This document shows positions 9,482 through 18,862 of a DNA stretch of 52,158 bases, piece after piece; position 1 is the first letter of the stretch, and every line of letters starts with the position of its first letter. A program made the translations under genes and the position numbers. Origin of the DNA: Streptococcus taonis (GTDB taxonomy: Bacteria; Bacillota; Bacilli; Lactobacillales; Streptococcaceae); the NCBI RefSeq assembly GCF_029948085.1, contig NZ_JARZZP010000016.1, positions 1-52,158 of the forward strand. The letters run 5' to 3'. The notes below the pieces were generated by a model. The model had not been told where the DNA came from, ran no database searches, and saw only the letters and a program-made list of their open reading frames with translations.

Positions 9482-9618
9482 GCGATTACACTTTGAAATA
9501 TAGCACTTTGTCAGGAAGAACTTTTGTGTTTTTTTAAATTCTTTACGAATAAAAGATATAGGAGGAGTAAGAAAATAAATGTACTAAAAAATAATTCTAA
9601 AAAATTTTAGATAAATAG

Positions 9619-9647
9619 TTGACAGATTTTAAAACAAACATTACAAT
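9619..9647 (+). promoter_or_regulatory. Promoter of the Ser-rich lipoprotein gene
   Basis: A perfect TTGACA (9619-9624) and TACAAT (9642-9647) are spaced by 17 bases. The -10 lies inside the first of two matching palindromes. Confidence 0.8.
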
Positions 9648-9686
9648 AATGTTACAAAAACATTTCTTAACATTTCAAAAATGTTA
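9637..9686. promoter_or_regulatory. Twin palindromes, candidate operator pair
   Basis: Two perfect inverted repeats share one design. Site 1 (9637-9653) is AACATTA-CAA-TAATGTT; site 2 (9668-9686) is TAACATTT-CAA-AAATGTTA. Their centres are 32 bases apart, close to three helical turns. Site 1 covers the -10 box and site 2 lies in the 5' leader just ahead of the ribosome site. This looks like cooperative binding by a dimeric regulator. The regulator is unknown, and an RNA hairpin role for site 2 is possible. Confidence 0.6.
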
Positions 9687-9700
9687 CAAAGGAGCAAAAA

Positions 9701-10393
9701 ATGAAAAATAAAACTTCTATCAAATTAATGGCCGCAACTGTACTCGCTTCAACATTACTATTGGGGGCTTGTGGTAATAAGAAAGAAAATACCACAAGTG
9801 ATAGTTCTAGCAAGACAACACAAGCATCTTCTAGTTCTAAGGCAAGTTCTTCAAGTAAAGAGAACAAGACTCAGAAGTCCTCAAGTTCAGCTTCATCAGA
9901 AAAAGCTAAATCATCATCTTCCGATCAGTCAACGACTACTGCTAATCAATCGCAAGCAACACCAGCACCAGAAACAAGACAGAGTCAAGAAGCTTCTAAC
10001 CAACAGGCATCTTCGCAAACTCCCTCAAATCAACAAGGTTCTCAAGCACAGACTAGCCAGTCGACTTATGACCCAACTACTGACCGCAAACTTCAAGATA
10101 AGCAAGCAGAACACAACAAACGTTACAAGGGTGTTCTAACCATGGTTGATGGAGATTTCTCTGCCGCAGCTGGCAACTGGAAGGGGGCTAATGGCGAGAC
10201 TATCACTGTCTCATCAGGTGGTCAATTTACAGTAGAATCTGCTGATGGTAAGAAAGAAAACTACTCTATCCAAGGCTATGCCTATACTCTTGATGATGGT
10301 AAATATAATGCCAAAATTGGTGGTGGAAAAGTCATTCAAATTATAACAGGCGCAGATGGCACTGTTTCAAGTGTTACTTTGATTAAGCCATAG
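9701..10393 (+). CDS. Ser-rich linker lipoprotein with C-terminal beta domain
   Basis: A 230-residue surface lipoprotein. The signal peptide ends in a lipobox (LLLGACGN, Cys about residue 25). Residues about 30-125 are a low-complexity Ser/Thr/Gln/Lys linker that would span the cell wall. The C-terminal 90 residues (from about 140) form a compact domain beginning VDGDFSAAAGNWKGANGETI. This resembles the DUF6287-type domain seen in streptococcal lipoproteins, an assignment from memory of the motif only. The function is unknown. It stands alone behind its own promoter and the palindrome pair. Confidence 0.8.
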   Translation: MKNKTSIKLMAATVLASTLLLGACGNKKENTTSDSSSKTTQASSSSKASSSSKENKTQKSSSSASSEKAKSSSSDQSTTTANQSQATPAPETRQSQEASNQQASSQTPSNQQGSQAQTSQSTYDPTTDRKLQDKQAEHNKRYKGVLTMVDGDFSAAAGNWKGANGETITVSSGGQFTVESADGKKENYSIQGYAYTLDDGKYNAKIGGGKVIQIITGADGTVSSVTLIKP

Positions 10394-10605
10394 ACTCCAG
10401 TACTGACATAATTTGTTTAAAAATAGTTTAGTTGATGAGTGCCTACAGCATTTGAAGTTGATAAGACGTCATAAATGAACTCCAGAGATGAGACTAACTT
10501 GGGAGTATATCTAATCATATCTACCTGAACTAACCGTTTTTCACTTAGTTTCTTTCAGAGAAAGTGGTATAATGAAAAAATCAAAGGGAAACGAGTGATG
10601 AATCA
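10394..10605. other. Intergenic region with a weak promoter
   Basis: No gene or terminator is seen after the lipoprotein. A TATAAT at 10568-10573, preceded by a small CTTTC/GAAAG hairpin, is the likely -10 box of the next gene. The -35 is poor. Confidence 0.5.
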
Positions 10606-11292
10606 ATGCCAGATAAATTAATTTTACCTCAAAACACACGACTCATGGGAGTGTTCCTTGGCTTTATCGGTGGTTCTTTGGATGTATTCTGTCACATCCA
10701 GTACCATAGTTTGGTGGCAACGCAGACAGGGAACATTCTCCTACTGATATCAGATTGGCACGATTCACATGTCATCAATACTATGTTGAGATTCTGCTCG
10801 ATTATATTCTTTTCCCTAGGCTTTCTTTTTGCCTTACACATGAAAGAATATCGCAAAACAGCCTACTGGCGGGTTAAGATGCTACTTCCCTTATTTATCG
10901 GGACCCTTGTACTTCCCTTCTTTTCTCGCTTTCCTCTATTAGAAGTTCCTTTTATTGCTTTTGGAACAGGCATGATGATGCTAACATTTACGGGTAGTTT
11001 GATTGAAGATCATCCCTATGTCATTTTTATGACCTCTGGAAATTACCGAAAAATGTTGACTGCTTTGTATCGCATCGTTAGAGGAGAAGGAGATGTTCAA
11101 GAATATCGTCGCCAATCCTTGAACTATGGAATTGTTGTAGGAAGTTTCGTAGTGGGTGCCATTAGCTTGGCTGTATCTATGCATTTTTTTCATGAATGGT
11201 CTATCTGGATTGTCAGCTTCAATTTGTTTTTGATCATGTCCTACTATATTGCTAGAGTGAAGCAACTCGATTTGCAAGATGAAAATATATAA
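10606..11292 (+). CDS. YoaK/DUF1275 family membrane protein
   Basis: A 228-residue integral membrane protein of the DUF1275 (YoaK) family. The N-terminus carries the typical family pattern: a glycine-rich first helix with GGSLDVFCH, followed by ATQTGNILLL. About six hydrophobic helices are visible, including a late pair near residues 175-220. The family is widespread in bacteria but its transported substrate or role is not established. The gene is monocistronic, has a weak ribosome site and ends at a terminator. Confidence 0.8.
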   Translation: MPDKLILPQNTRLMGVFLGFIGGSLDVFCHIQYHSLVATQTGNILLLISDWHDSHVINTMLRFCSIIFFSLGFLFALHMKEYRKTAYWRVKMLLPLFIGTLVLPFFSRFPLLEVPFIAFGTGMMMLTFTGSLIEDHPYVIFMTSGNYRKMLTALYRIVRGEGDVQEYRRQSLNYGIVVGSFVVGAISLAVSMHFFHEWSIWIVSFNLFLIMSYYIARVKQLDLQDENI

Positions 11293-11298
11293 AAAACG

Positions 11299-11330
11299 GC
11301 AAATCTCAATTTGAGGGATTTGCTATTTTT
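11299..11330 (+). terminator. Terminator of the DUF1275 gene
   Basis: The stem GCAAATC (11299-11305) pairs with GATTTGC (11317-11323), the loop contains a further TCAA/TTGA pairing, and a T-rich tail follows. Confidence 0.75.
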
Positions 11331-11815
11331 GTTACGATGGTCATGTCGTACATCTGAGTAGGAAGTCCTCCGTGGGCTCCTCGCTACCAGTGAACTTTTG
11401 AGCAACTGAATTTGTCCATTCGGGGATGGATAAACTATTTCTCATTGGGATATATAAAGAACATCGTCACCAGCATAGATGAGCAATTGCGTACTCACCT
11501 ATGAGTGATTATCTGAAAGGAATGGAAGAAGAAACCTAGGTAACTGTGGGTCCTACTTAAGTTAGGAATTCCTAAATGGATAGCAGATAAGGTATCTGGC
11601 TGGGGTGACCACTATCAATTAGGGCTCAAAGGTCGGTACTTAAACGTGATATATCAAAACCAGTCCTCGAAAAGCGCGGACTGGTTTCTTACTTGGTTTA
11701 CTACCTTGAACGGCATGTACCATGGTGTGAGTGGGGTTAGTCTTAGCCAATCTTCCATATGATAATATGTATTTAACTAGAAATATTTATTTCATTTTCT
11801 CCTGAAATTTTAGTA
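11331..11815. other. Gene-free stretch with a strong orphan hairpin
   Basis: No reading frame of useful length or recognised remnant was found on either strand in about 485 bases. A perfect 10-bp inverted repeat (AAACCAGTCC at 11657-11666, GGACTGGTTT at 11678-11687) resembles a terminator but has no gene immediately before it. The base composition is mixed and stops are frequent, consistent with decayed sequence or an untranslated RNA. Confidence 0.4.
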
Positions 11816-12619
11816 TTAGGATTTTGAGAGATCAAGTTCTAGATACATCTTTTCTGAAGACAGATCGTTTTGAGCACCGAGCAAGAGATTTTCAAAAAAA
11901 GCTGTTAAAAACTCAGGACGTCTCTGTAAGATCCTTGCATTATCTAATACCAAGGCATCACGAAAATACTTGGCATGTTGCTGAAGTGGTGTATTATCAA
12001 TATCAAAACCAAACTCACGAAGATACTGAATCAAAAAGACCGTTACCGTCCGAGTGTTTCCTTCGCGAAATGGATTAATCTGCCAGATTCCTGAAATAAA
12101 ATGTTGGATTTGTTTAACCATATCCGCCTGGGTTAATGTCGCATATGCAACTTGTTTTTCCTGATTAAAATCATAATCCAAGGTCATTTGAATCATGGGG
12201 TAATCAGAGTACACAACACTTTCACCATTCAAAACAGGTTCATTCTTTGTAATATTTGTCTGACGAAATTGCCCCACTGGAATAGAGGCTTCAAATATAT
12301 CCTGAAACAATTCCTTATGAATAGCAAGTAGGGTTGCAGGACTGAAGCTAAAGCCTCTTCGAGATAATAGTTCCACTATACGAAGAGAAACCAAGTCTGC
12401 CTCCTCCGTGCTTGCATCAATAGTATGATGATAAGCCGTTGCATCTTCATAAACCTGCTCGTAAGTCAGTTCACCCTGGGCCTGCTTCTCAGCCAAAGAT
12501 TCCATATAAGCTGATGGGACTAGATTATCAACCTTCTGTAGACCAAAACCAATCTGCCATAAATCACGCTTAGCTTCATAAGACAAGTTTGGATTGTCAA
12601 TGTTGTAAGTTGGTTGCAT
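11816..12619 (-). CDS. Fic-domain protein with altered catalytic motif
   Basis: A 267-residue Fic/DOC-family protein. Canonical Fic enzymes transfer AMP or another nucleotide group to target hydroxyls using the His of HxFxEGNxxR. Here the motif reads INPFREGNTRT: the phosphate-binding EGNxxR part is kept, but the His is Asn (residue 182, codon AAT at 12076-12074). An N-terminal helical region precedes the core. No clear inhibitory S/TxxxEG/N helix was found. The ribosome site AAAGGA precedes the ATG. The protein may be catalytically dead or have another activity. It is downstream of the methyltransferase remnant in the minus-strand island. Confidence 0.85.
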   Translation of the reverse strand: MQPTYNIDNPNLSYEAKRDLWQIGFGLQKVDNLVPSAYMESLAEKQAQGELTYEQVYEDATAYHHTIDASTEEADLVSLRIVELLSRRGFSFSPATLLAIHKELFQDIFEASIPVGQFRQTNITKNEPVLNGESVVYSDYPMIQMTLDYDFNQEKQVAYATLTQADMVKQIQHFISGIWQINPFREGNTRTVTVFLIQYLREFGFDIDNTPLQQHAKYFRDALVLDNARILQRRPEFLTAFFENLLLGAQNDLSSEKMYLELDLSKS

Positions 12620-12711
12620 AGAAAGGTCCTTTCAATTCTTTTTCTGCATCATCGGTAAAGGGTGAAATTTAGTAGGAACTGTTTTAAATTATAAAAAGCA
12701 TTCACAATAAG

Positions 12712-12912
12712 TTATACCCAACATCCCATGCGCTCATCCGGAATGTCCTTTGGATGAATGGTTTGATTAAACGAATAATTCTAGCGTGCATACTTATCAA
12801 ACTCATTGGCATACACCACTCTGAACTCGTTGGTCTGTTCAAATCCCAACTCAATTCCCCCAACACCTGATAAGAAAGCTACAATGTTGTTTTCGTGCGG
12901 GTTTGAATTGAA
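12712..12912 (-). pseudogene. Remnant of a C5-cytosine DNA methyltransferase
   Basis: Read on the minus strand, one frame gives NIVAFLSGVGGIELGFEQ followed by RVVYANEFDKYAR. This is the N-terminal AdoMet-binding motif I (FSGxGGxxLGFE) and the next strand (VYANExDKYA) of Dcm-type methyltransferases. There is no start codon, an in-frame TAG follows at 12783-12781, and the same frame continues with NQTIHPKDIPDERM to a second stop at 12714-12712. The PCQ catalytic part is missing. The rest of 12620-13010 shows only a possible orphan C-terminus ending at 12597. Confidence 0.75.
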
Positions 12913-13010
12913 AAAATTTGTTATGTAGTACCCTGCTTTCTAGAATTTTACCTTTGGTTATATTAAAGAGATATCTTGTGAAATAATATATTTAAATGAT
13001 AAAGTGATAA

Positions 13011-13859
13011 TTATATGTCGTAATTATAAATAATTAATTCGCTCGCTGGAACTCGACAAGATCCATTTCTATTAATTTTTCTAGGGACATTAATTTTTTT
13101 AATTTTAAATATACTATCATTACTATATAAATCCAAGATTTCGTCAGTAAAGGAATTAGATACTAAAAATTTAATTCCTCTTTTATGAAGCCTGATACAA
13201 ATATCTCTTAACTCCTTTTGTTTTTCAATTGGGAATCCTAATTCTGTGTATCCCGTGAATGAAGAGGAATTAAGTGGTAAATAGGGTGGATCAAAATATA
13301 CAAAACTTCCTTTCCTTAGATGCTTTAGTGCCAACTTATAATCTCCCGTCATCATTTTTAAATCAGCTGTATTGAAGTAATAAGAAATACCATTAATCAT
13401 TTCTTCATTTATTATCTGGGGATTCTTATGTCTACCATAAGGGGTATTGAATTGCCCCAGTTGATTTACTCTAAAAAGGCCATTGTAACATGTCTTGTTT
13501 AAGTAAATAATTCGAGAAGCTCTTTCTATATCTGTTAATTCACTAAAAGATTCCAACCTATCTAATTCTCGAATATTGTAAAAATAATCTTTAGAATTAT
13601 TATTTTTGTGATTATAAAGATTATCAATGAGAGCCTGAGGATTTTCCTTAACAACTTTATAAACATTCATTAATTCTGAATTGTAATCATTAATAATCGC
13701 ACGCTTAGGCTGTAGATCAAATAATAAGGCACCTCCACCTAAAAAAGGTTCAACATAAACAGTAATATCAGTAGGTAAATGCTCTCTGATTACATCTAGT
13801 AACTGTCTTTTCCCTCCTGCCCATTTTAAAATAGGTTTTAATCGAGTTGTTCCCATCAC
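13011..13859 (-). CDS. Dam-type (D12 class) DNA adenine N6-methyltransferase
   Basis: A 282-residue adenine methyltransferase of the D12/Dam/DpnM family. The N-terminal KWAGGK motif, the AdoMet-binding FLGGGAL (about 39-45) and the catalytic DPPY (about 190) are intact, so it should be active. GATC is the commonest target in this family, but specificity is not readable here. Start codons GTG (13859) and ATG (13856) are adjacent. The GTG overlaps the nuclease stop codon (TAGTG), so translation is coupled. It is markedly AT-rich compared with valS, which suggests horizontal acquisition. A C5-methyltransferase remnant lies downstream. Confidence 0.92.
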   Translation of the reverse strand: MMGTTRLKPILKWAGGKRQLLDVIREHLPTDITVYVEPFLGGGALLFDLQPKRAIINDYNSELMNVYKVVKENPQALIDNLYNHKNNNSKDYFYNIRELDRLESFSELTDIERASRIIYLNKTCYNGLFRVNQLGQFNTPYGRHKNPQIINEEMINGISYYFNTADLKMMTGDYKLALKHLRKGSFVYFDPPYLPLNSSSFTGYTELGFPIEKQKELRDICIRLHKRGIKFLVSNSFTDEILDLYSNDSIFKIKKINVPRKINRNGSCRVPASELIIYNYDI

Positions 13860-15598
13860 TAAAATACCTCATCAGAATAAAAAAATGAATTAAGTCTATC
13901 TAAAAGCCAACTTTTATTCATTCTTTCTCTATCTATATTTTGAGAAAGGTCACCTTTCATTTTTCCTTCTGGATAATTAATACTGTGATACGAGATAAAT
14001 TCTTTAGTTAAATCCATAAGGTTTTTCTGTCCATGTTTGCTAGACAAAAACCTAACAAATTCTTGCTGTTTTGCAGAAAAATCTTCAGAAGTCTTCTTTA
14101 ATGTTTCAACCAGTAAATCTTCGTCAAATACCATATCTTCAATTTCTTTACCACTATCAATACTATAAACTTCAATTTCAAAATTTCTAAATTTACTTAT
14201 TTCACTATTAATCTTTTTCTTTGCTTTCTCCCCTGCTGGATCACCATCTAACAAGATAAATATCTTTCTATGTACCTGACTTACTTTATCTAAATACACT
14301 AGAATTGATACTACTGATTCTGCTCCACTTCCGACAAAATTAAAATCTAAATCATTTTCATCATTCTTATATTTTTCATATCGTATTTGCGGTCGATATG
14401 GTTTTGACTCTAAAATATATTCAATATAATTTTTATCCGTCTTTCCTTCACATATTATAATTTCTCTGTGGTCATCTACTTCATCTAATAAACCATAATT
14501 TTTTAATACTTGATTTTTAATTTCATTAGTAAACTTGCTAACTACAGAATTTTTCACAATATCAAAATCATTCTTACTTCGTTGATATGATTGCTTCCTT
14601 TTACTCTGCCGAATGTTATAAAATCTAAAGATAGGATTATTCACTTCTTTTAAAAATTCTCGTGAATGAGTAGTTATGAATAACTGTGATTTATTGTTTT
14701 CATTATTCACTAGTTCTAAAATAGAATCTTTTAAACCTGTTGTTAAAAGTGGGTATAGAAAAGCTTCAGGTTCATCTAATAGAATTATTTTATTATGTTT
14801 CTGAAAAATCTCATTTAGTAAAAAGAATGTTAACAAAATGACAGATGTTCGTTGTACCCCTGCTCCTTTAGCATCAATAATCTGAGCGTAATCATCATCT
14901 AACTTCAACGAAATATTTTTCAGGAGAAATTCTGTGATTTTTGCTTGATCATCAATTACTAACTTTGGCTTTATTTCAATATGATTTTCTCTAAATAATT
15001 TAAACTCATTATCTAAATCCGACTCGATATCATTAATATGTTCTTTAAAAGTACCTAGTAACAAATCATACTGTCTTTCAAACTCTTCTACAGTTTGTTT
15101 AATTTTTTTATGCTTTTTCTTAAAATACTCTAGTACCATATCGTTTAACAAAGAAAATGCCTGACTAGACAAGTCTTGGTCTGTTGTACTTAGATACACA
15201 CATTTAAATTTGGTGTTTAGATATTTTTTTATTTTGCTACTCGAGTTTAATTTTGCATGTTTTGAATTCGTCTTGTAAAGTTCCGACTCTTCTTTATTAA
15301 GATTGCAATAAATTTGATACTTACTTTCTTTACCAGTTTCTAATTCATCATCAATAAAGTCTACGGTAATAACAGGATCTTTACTAGCACCTTTAGTAAT
15401 TTCCTTAATAGCATTTCTATCAATACTTGGATTGTAGGACTTAGGATTAAAAAATAAATTAATAGCTCTTAAAACGTTTGTTTTTCCAACGTTATTTCGA
15501 CCCGCAAAAATATTTAAAACATCAAGTTCCCTAATAATATTTTCTTCATTAGTAAATGATCTAAAATTACTAATTTTTATTTGAGAAATTTTTATCAT
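13859..15598 (-). CDS. OLD-family ATP-dependent endonuclease (AAA + TOPRIM)
   Basis: A 579-residue protein with an SMC/RecF-like ATPase followed by a TOPRIM nuclease domain, the OLD-family arrangement. Walker A is GRNNVGKT (33-40). Walker B with its preceding signature is IILLDEPEAF (about 270), followed by the THS switch. TOPRIM has the Glu of IICEGKTD (about 380) and the DGD of LLDGDPAG (about 445). OLD nucleases act in phage defence, alone or with partners such as the Gabija helicase. No helicase is here; instead a Dam methylase is translationally coupled downstream. The gene starts 44 bases after valS with no terminator between, so it probably shares the valS transcript. Confidence 0.88.
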   Translation of the reverse strand: MIKISQIKISNFRSFTNEENIIRELDVLNIFAGRNNVGKTNVLRAINLFFNPKSYNPSIDRNAIKEITKGASKDPVITVDFIDDELETGKESKYQIYCNLNKEESELYKTNSKHAKLNSSSKIKKYLNTKFKCVYLSTTDQDLSSQAFSLLNDMVLEYFKKKHKKIKQTVEEFERQYDLLLGTFKEHINDIESDLDNEFKLFRENHIEIKPKLVIDDQAKITEFLLKNISLKLDDDYAQIIDAKGAGVQRTSVILLTFFLLNEIFQKHNKIILLDEPEAFLYPLLTTGLKDSILELVNNENNKSQLFITTHSREFLKEVNNPIFRFYNIRQSKRKQSYQRSKNDFDIVKNSVVSKFTNEIKNQVLKNYGLLDEVDDHREIIICEGKTDKNYIEYILESKPYRPQIRYEKYKNDENDLDFNFVGSGAESVVSILVYLDKVSQVHRKIFILLDGDPAGEKAKKKINSEISKFRNFEIEVYSIDSGKEIEDMVFDEDLLVETLKKTSEDFSAKQQEFVRFLSSKHGQKNLMDLTKEFISYHSINYPEGKMKGDLSQNIDRERMNKSWLLDRLNSFFYSDEVF

Positions 15599-15642
15599 AT
15601 CTTATTTTCCTATATATCTTAACTAATGTTATTTACGATGCC

Positions 15643-18291
15643 CTAGACCAACTTCTTCATCTCATCAATACGTGCGACGGTCGCGTCGTATTTAGCTTGG
15701 TAGTCGGCTTGCTTGTCACGTTCTTTTTGGACGACTTCTGGTTTGGCATTGGATACGAAGCGTTCGTTAGAGAGCTTCTTACCAACCATGTCCAGTTCTT
15801 TTTGCCATTTAGCCAGTTCCTTGTCGAGACGAGCCAGTTCTTCTTCGACATTGAGGAGGTCAGCCAGTGGCAAGTAGATTTCTGCTCCTGTGATGACGCT
15901 TGACATTGCGAGTTCGGGTGCAGGGATGTTTGATGCGATTTCCAAGTGTTCTGGATTTGTGAAGCGTTTGATGTAGTTGACATTGCTGTTAAAGAAGGCT
16001 TCCAAGTCGCTATCGCTTGTCTTCACAAGGATGGTGATAGGCTTGCTTGGTGCAACGTTTACTTCCGCACGCGCATTACGAACAGCACGGATCAAGTCTT
16101 TGAGACTTTCGACACCAGTATGGGCAGCAAGGTCTTCAAAGGCTGGGTTAACAGTAGGGTATTCTGCTGTAACGATAGAGCTTTCTGAGATTTGTCCAAA
16201 GATTTCCTCTGTCACGAATGGCATGATTGGGTGAAGGAGACGTAGGATCTTGTCCAAAGTGTAAAGGAGAACAGAACGTGTGATGACTTTCTCTTCTTCG
16301 TTATCGCTATAAAGGACTTCCTTGGTCAACTCAACATACCAGTCCGCAAACTCGTCCCAGATGAAGTTATAGAGGATGTGTCCGGCAACACCAAACTCAA
16401 ACTTATCAAAGTTTTCAGTGACTTTTCCGATAGTTTCATTGAGGTTGTGGAGAATCCAGCGGTCTGTAACATTTCCAGCTTCCTTGTTGGCAACTTTTTC
16501 CACATTGGCAGTTGCTTGCTCAAGAGTCAATCCTTCATTGTTCATGAGGATGTAGCGAGAGATGTTCCAAATCTTGTTAATGAAGTTCCATGAAGCATCC
16601 ATTTTCTCGTAAGAGAAGCGCACGTCTTGACCTGGAGCAGAACCGTTTGAAAGGAACCAACGAAGAGCATCGGCACCGTATTTCTCGATGACATCCATTG
16701 GGTCAATCCCGTTACCGAGAGATTTAGACATCTTGCGTCCTTGCTCATCACGGATAAGACCGTGGATAAGGACATTTTGGAATGGCTGACGGCCAGTGAA
16801 TTCCAATGATTGGAAGATCATACGAGACACCCAGAAGAAGATGATATCGTAACCTGTTACCAAGGTTGACGTTGGGAAGTAACGTTTGAAGTCTTCTGAG
16901 TCGACATCAGGCCAGCCCATGGTTGAGAATGGCCAAAGGGCAGAACTGAACCACGTATCCAAGACGTCTTCATCCTGAGTCCATCCGTCACCTTCAGGTG
17001 CTTCTTCACCGACGTACATTTCACCCTCAGCATTGTACCAAGCAGGGATTTGGTGACCCCACCAGAGCTGACGAGAGATTACCCAGTCGTGGACATTTTC
17101 CATCCATTGGAGGAAGGTATCGTTGAAACGAGGTGGGTAGAATTCTACCTTGTCTTCTGTATCTTGGTTGGCAATAGCATTTTTAGCCAATTGGTCCATC
17201 TTGACGAACCACTGTGTAGACAAGCGTGGTTCAACCACTACACCTGTACGTTCTGAGTGACCAACACTGTGGACACGTTTTTCGATTTTGACGAGGGCAC
17301 CGATTTCTTCCAACTTAGCAACGACGGCCTTACGAGCTTCGAAACGATCCATGCCTGCAAATTCGAAGGCCAAGTCATTCATAGTCCCGTCGTCGTTCAT
17401 GACGTTGACTTGTGGTAAGTTGTGACGTTGACCAACCAAGAAGTCATTTGGATCGTGGGCAGGCGTGATTTTCACGACACCCGTACCAAACTCAGGATCT
17501 GCGTGTTCATCACCAACGATTGGTATGAGTTTATTAGCGATTGGAAGGATGACGTTTTTACCAATCAAATCCTTGTAACGTGGGTCTTCTGGATTGACTG
17601 CAACCGCAACGTCCCCAAACATGGTCTCCGGGCGAGTGGTCGCAACTTCAAGGACGCGTGAACCGTCTTCTAGCATATAGTTCATGTGGTAGAAGGCACC
17701 TTCGACGTCCTTGTGGATAACCTCGATATCGGAAAGGGCTGTGCGAGCTGCTGGGTCCCAGTTGATGATAAACTCACCACGGTAGATCCAGCCTTTTTTG
17801 TAAAGGTCCACAAAGACCTTGCGAACGGCTTTTGACAAACCTTCGTCAAGCGTGAAACGCTCACGAGAGTAGTCTACAGAGAGCCCCATCTTGCCCCATT
17901 GTTCCTTGATGGTAGTGGCATATTCGTCTTTCCATTCCCAGACTTTCTCGAGGAATTTCTCACGACCAAGGTCGTAACGGCTGATGCCCTCGCCACGCAA
18001 GCGCTCCTCAACCTTAGCCTGAGTTGCAATCCCAGCGTGGTCCATACCAGGAAGCCAAAGGGTGTCAAAACCTTGCATCCGTTTTTGACGGATGATGATA
18101 TCTTGCAAAGTTGTATCCCAAGCGTGACCAAGGTGGAGTTTCCCAGTTACGTTTGGTGGTGGAATAACGATTGAATAAGGCTTAGCCTTTTGATCTCCTG
18201 AAGGCTTGAAAACATCAGCGTCAAGCCATTTTTGGTAACGACCAGCCTCAACCTCGGCTGGATTGTATTTAGGTGAAAGTTCTTTAGACAT
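15643..18291 (-). CDS. valS: Valyl-tRNA synthetase
   Basis: A full-length 882-residue class Ia synthetase that charges tRNA-Val. The HIGH motif is HLGH (53-56), the KMSKS motif is intact near residue 520, and an editing domain lies between. The C-terminus is the usual coiled-coil arm (about 810-880). It overlaps the kinase-like gene upstream by eight bases and is the last housekeeping gene of a T-box operon, so valine starvation should raise its expression. The absence of a terminator after its stop links it to the defence-type genes. Confidence 0.98.
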   Translation of the reverse strand: MSKELSPKYNPAEVEAGRYQKWLDADVFKPSGDQKAKPYSIVIPPPNVTGKLHLGHAWDTTLQDIIIRQKRMQGFDTLWLPGMDHAGIATQAKVEERLRGEGISRYDLGREKFLEKVWEWKDEYATTIKEQWGKMGLSVDYSRERFTLDEGLSKAVRKVFVDLYKKGWIYRGEFIINWDPAARTALSDIEVIHKDVEGAFYHMNYMLEDGSRVLEVATTRPETMFGDVAVAVNPEDPRYKDLIGKNVILPIANKLIPIVGDEHADPEFGTGVVKITPAHDPNDFLVGQRHNLPQVNVMNDDGTMNDLAFEFAGMDRFEARKAVVAKLEEIGALVKIEKRVHSVGHSERTGVVVEPRLSTQWFVKMDQLAKNAIANQDTEDKVEFYPPRFNDTFLQWMENVHDWVISRQLWWGHQIPAWYNAEGEMYVGEEAPEGDGWTQDEDVLDTWFSSALWPFSTMGWPDVDSEDFKRYFPTSTLVTGYDIIFFWVSRMIFQSLEFTGRQPFQNVLIHGLIRDEQGRKMSKSLGNGIDPMDVIEKYGADALRWFLSNGSAPGQDVRFSYEKMDASWNFINKIWNISRYILMNNEGLTLEQATANVEKVANKEAGNVTDRWILHNLNETIGKVTENFDKFEFGVAGHILYNFIWDEFADWYVELTKEVLYSDNEEEKVITRSVLLYTLDKILRLLHPIMPFVTEEIFGQISESSIVTAEYPTVNPAFEDLAAHTGVESLKDLIRAVRNARAEVNVAPSKPITILVKTSDSDLEAFFNSNVNYIKRFTNPEHLEIASNIPAPELAMSSVITGAEIYLPLADLLNVEEELARLDKELAKWQKELDMVGKKLSNERFVSNAKPEVVQKERDKQADYQAKYDATVARIDEMKKLV

Positions 18292-18862
18292 GTGTTTGTC
18301 CTTTCTCTATTGTTTTCATTTTTTCTTGAATCTGCTTTGCAACTTTTTCTGCGGACAGATTCGTATTATCAATTTTAAGGTAGTGGTGAAGACCACTCGG
18401 TTGCTTTTGAGAATTAAGTTGATTCGTTTTATCAGTCTCTAAAATTTCTCTTTCAGATACTTCAAAATACCGTTTCAAGGGTTTGTATTTCAACCGATTC
18501 TCCGTCCGATTTCTACGTAAGCGCTCCTCAAGAGACGTTTCTAATTCGACAAAAAGAATCTCTTGATGATACTCATTTAACAAATCTTGAATATCCTTCA
18601 AATACATCAGATGGTATTGATTTGAAAAATCAGTTACACCTGTTAAAATCACCGACCGATGATATCTAGCACTCGTTTCAAGAAAAGAAAAGTTAATTCT
18701 ACGAACAAGTTCCCACATTTCCTCTGAAAAATCTTGATAGATTTCGAGTGCAAAATCAATGGGTTGATGGTTGAAAAAGAGAGTCGCACCGGTGAGTTTC
18801 GAAAGTTCCTGACCAATGGTCATTTTCCCTGAGGCTGGTGCTCCAATAATGAAAACATGCAT
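18284..18862 (-). CDS. P-loop kinase-like ATPase, unknown substrate
   Basis: A 192-residue protein of the small P-loop kinase type (AAA_17/shikimate-kinase-like). The P-loop reads GAPASGKMT, with Met where many kinases have Ser/Thr, followed by Thr; this variant is common in the family. A basic lid ([15 protein letters not shown], about 133-147) suits phosphoryl transfer. The ATG at 18862 is preferred because GGAGG lies just upstream and it overlaps the GNAT stop as TGATG. It overlaps valS at its 3' end, so all are co-expressed from the T-box. The substrate is unknown. Confidence 0.75.
   Translation of the reverse strand: MHVFIIGAPASGKMTIGQELSKLTGATLFFNHQPIDFALEIYQDFSEEMWELVRRINFSFLETSARYHRSVILTGVTDFSNQYHLMYLKDIQDLLNEYHQEILFVELETSLEERLRRNRTENRLKYKPLKRYFEVSEREILETDKTNQLNSQKQPSGLHHYLKIDNTNLSAEKVAKQIQEKMKTIEKGQTHV

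Noticed and set aside
13011..13859. Complete DpnII-type restriction-modification system
   Set aside because: No second methylase (DpnA) or DpnII endonuclease gene adjoins the Dam-type enzyme.
13859..15598. Gabija or PARIS system
   Set aside because: Gabija needs a UvrD-like GajB helicase next to the OLD protein and PARIS has separate ATPase and TOPRIM subunits. Neither arrangement is present.
18824..18850. Damaged P-loop (GAPASGKMT) in the kinase-like protein
   Set aside because: Met after GK followed by Thr is a regular variant in this small kinase group, so it is not evidence of inactivation.
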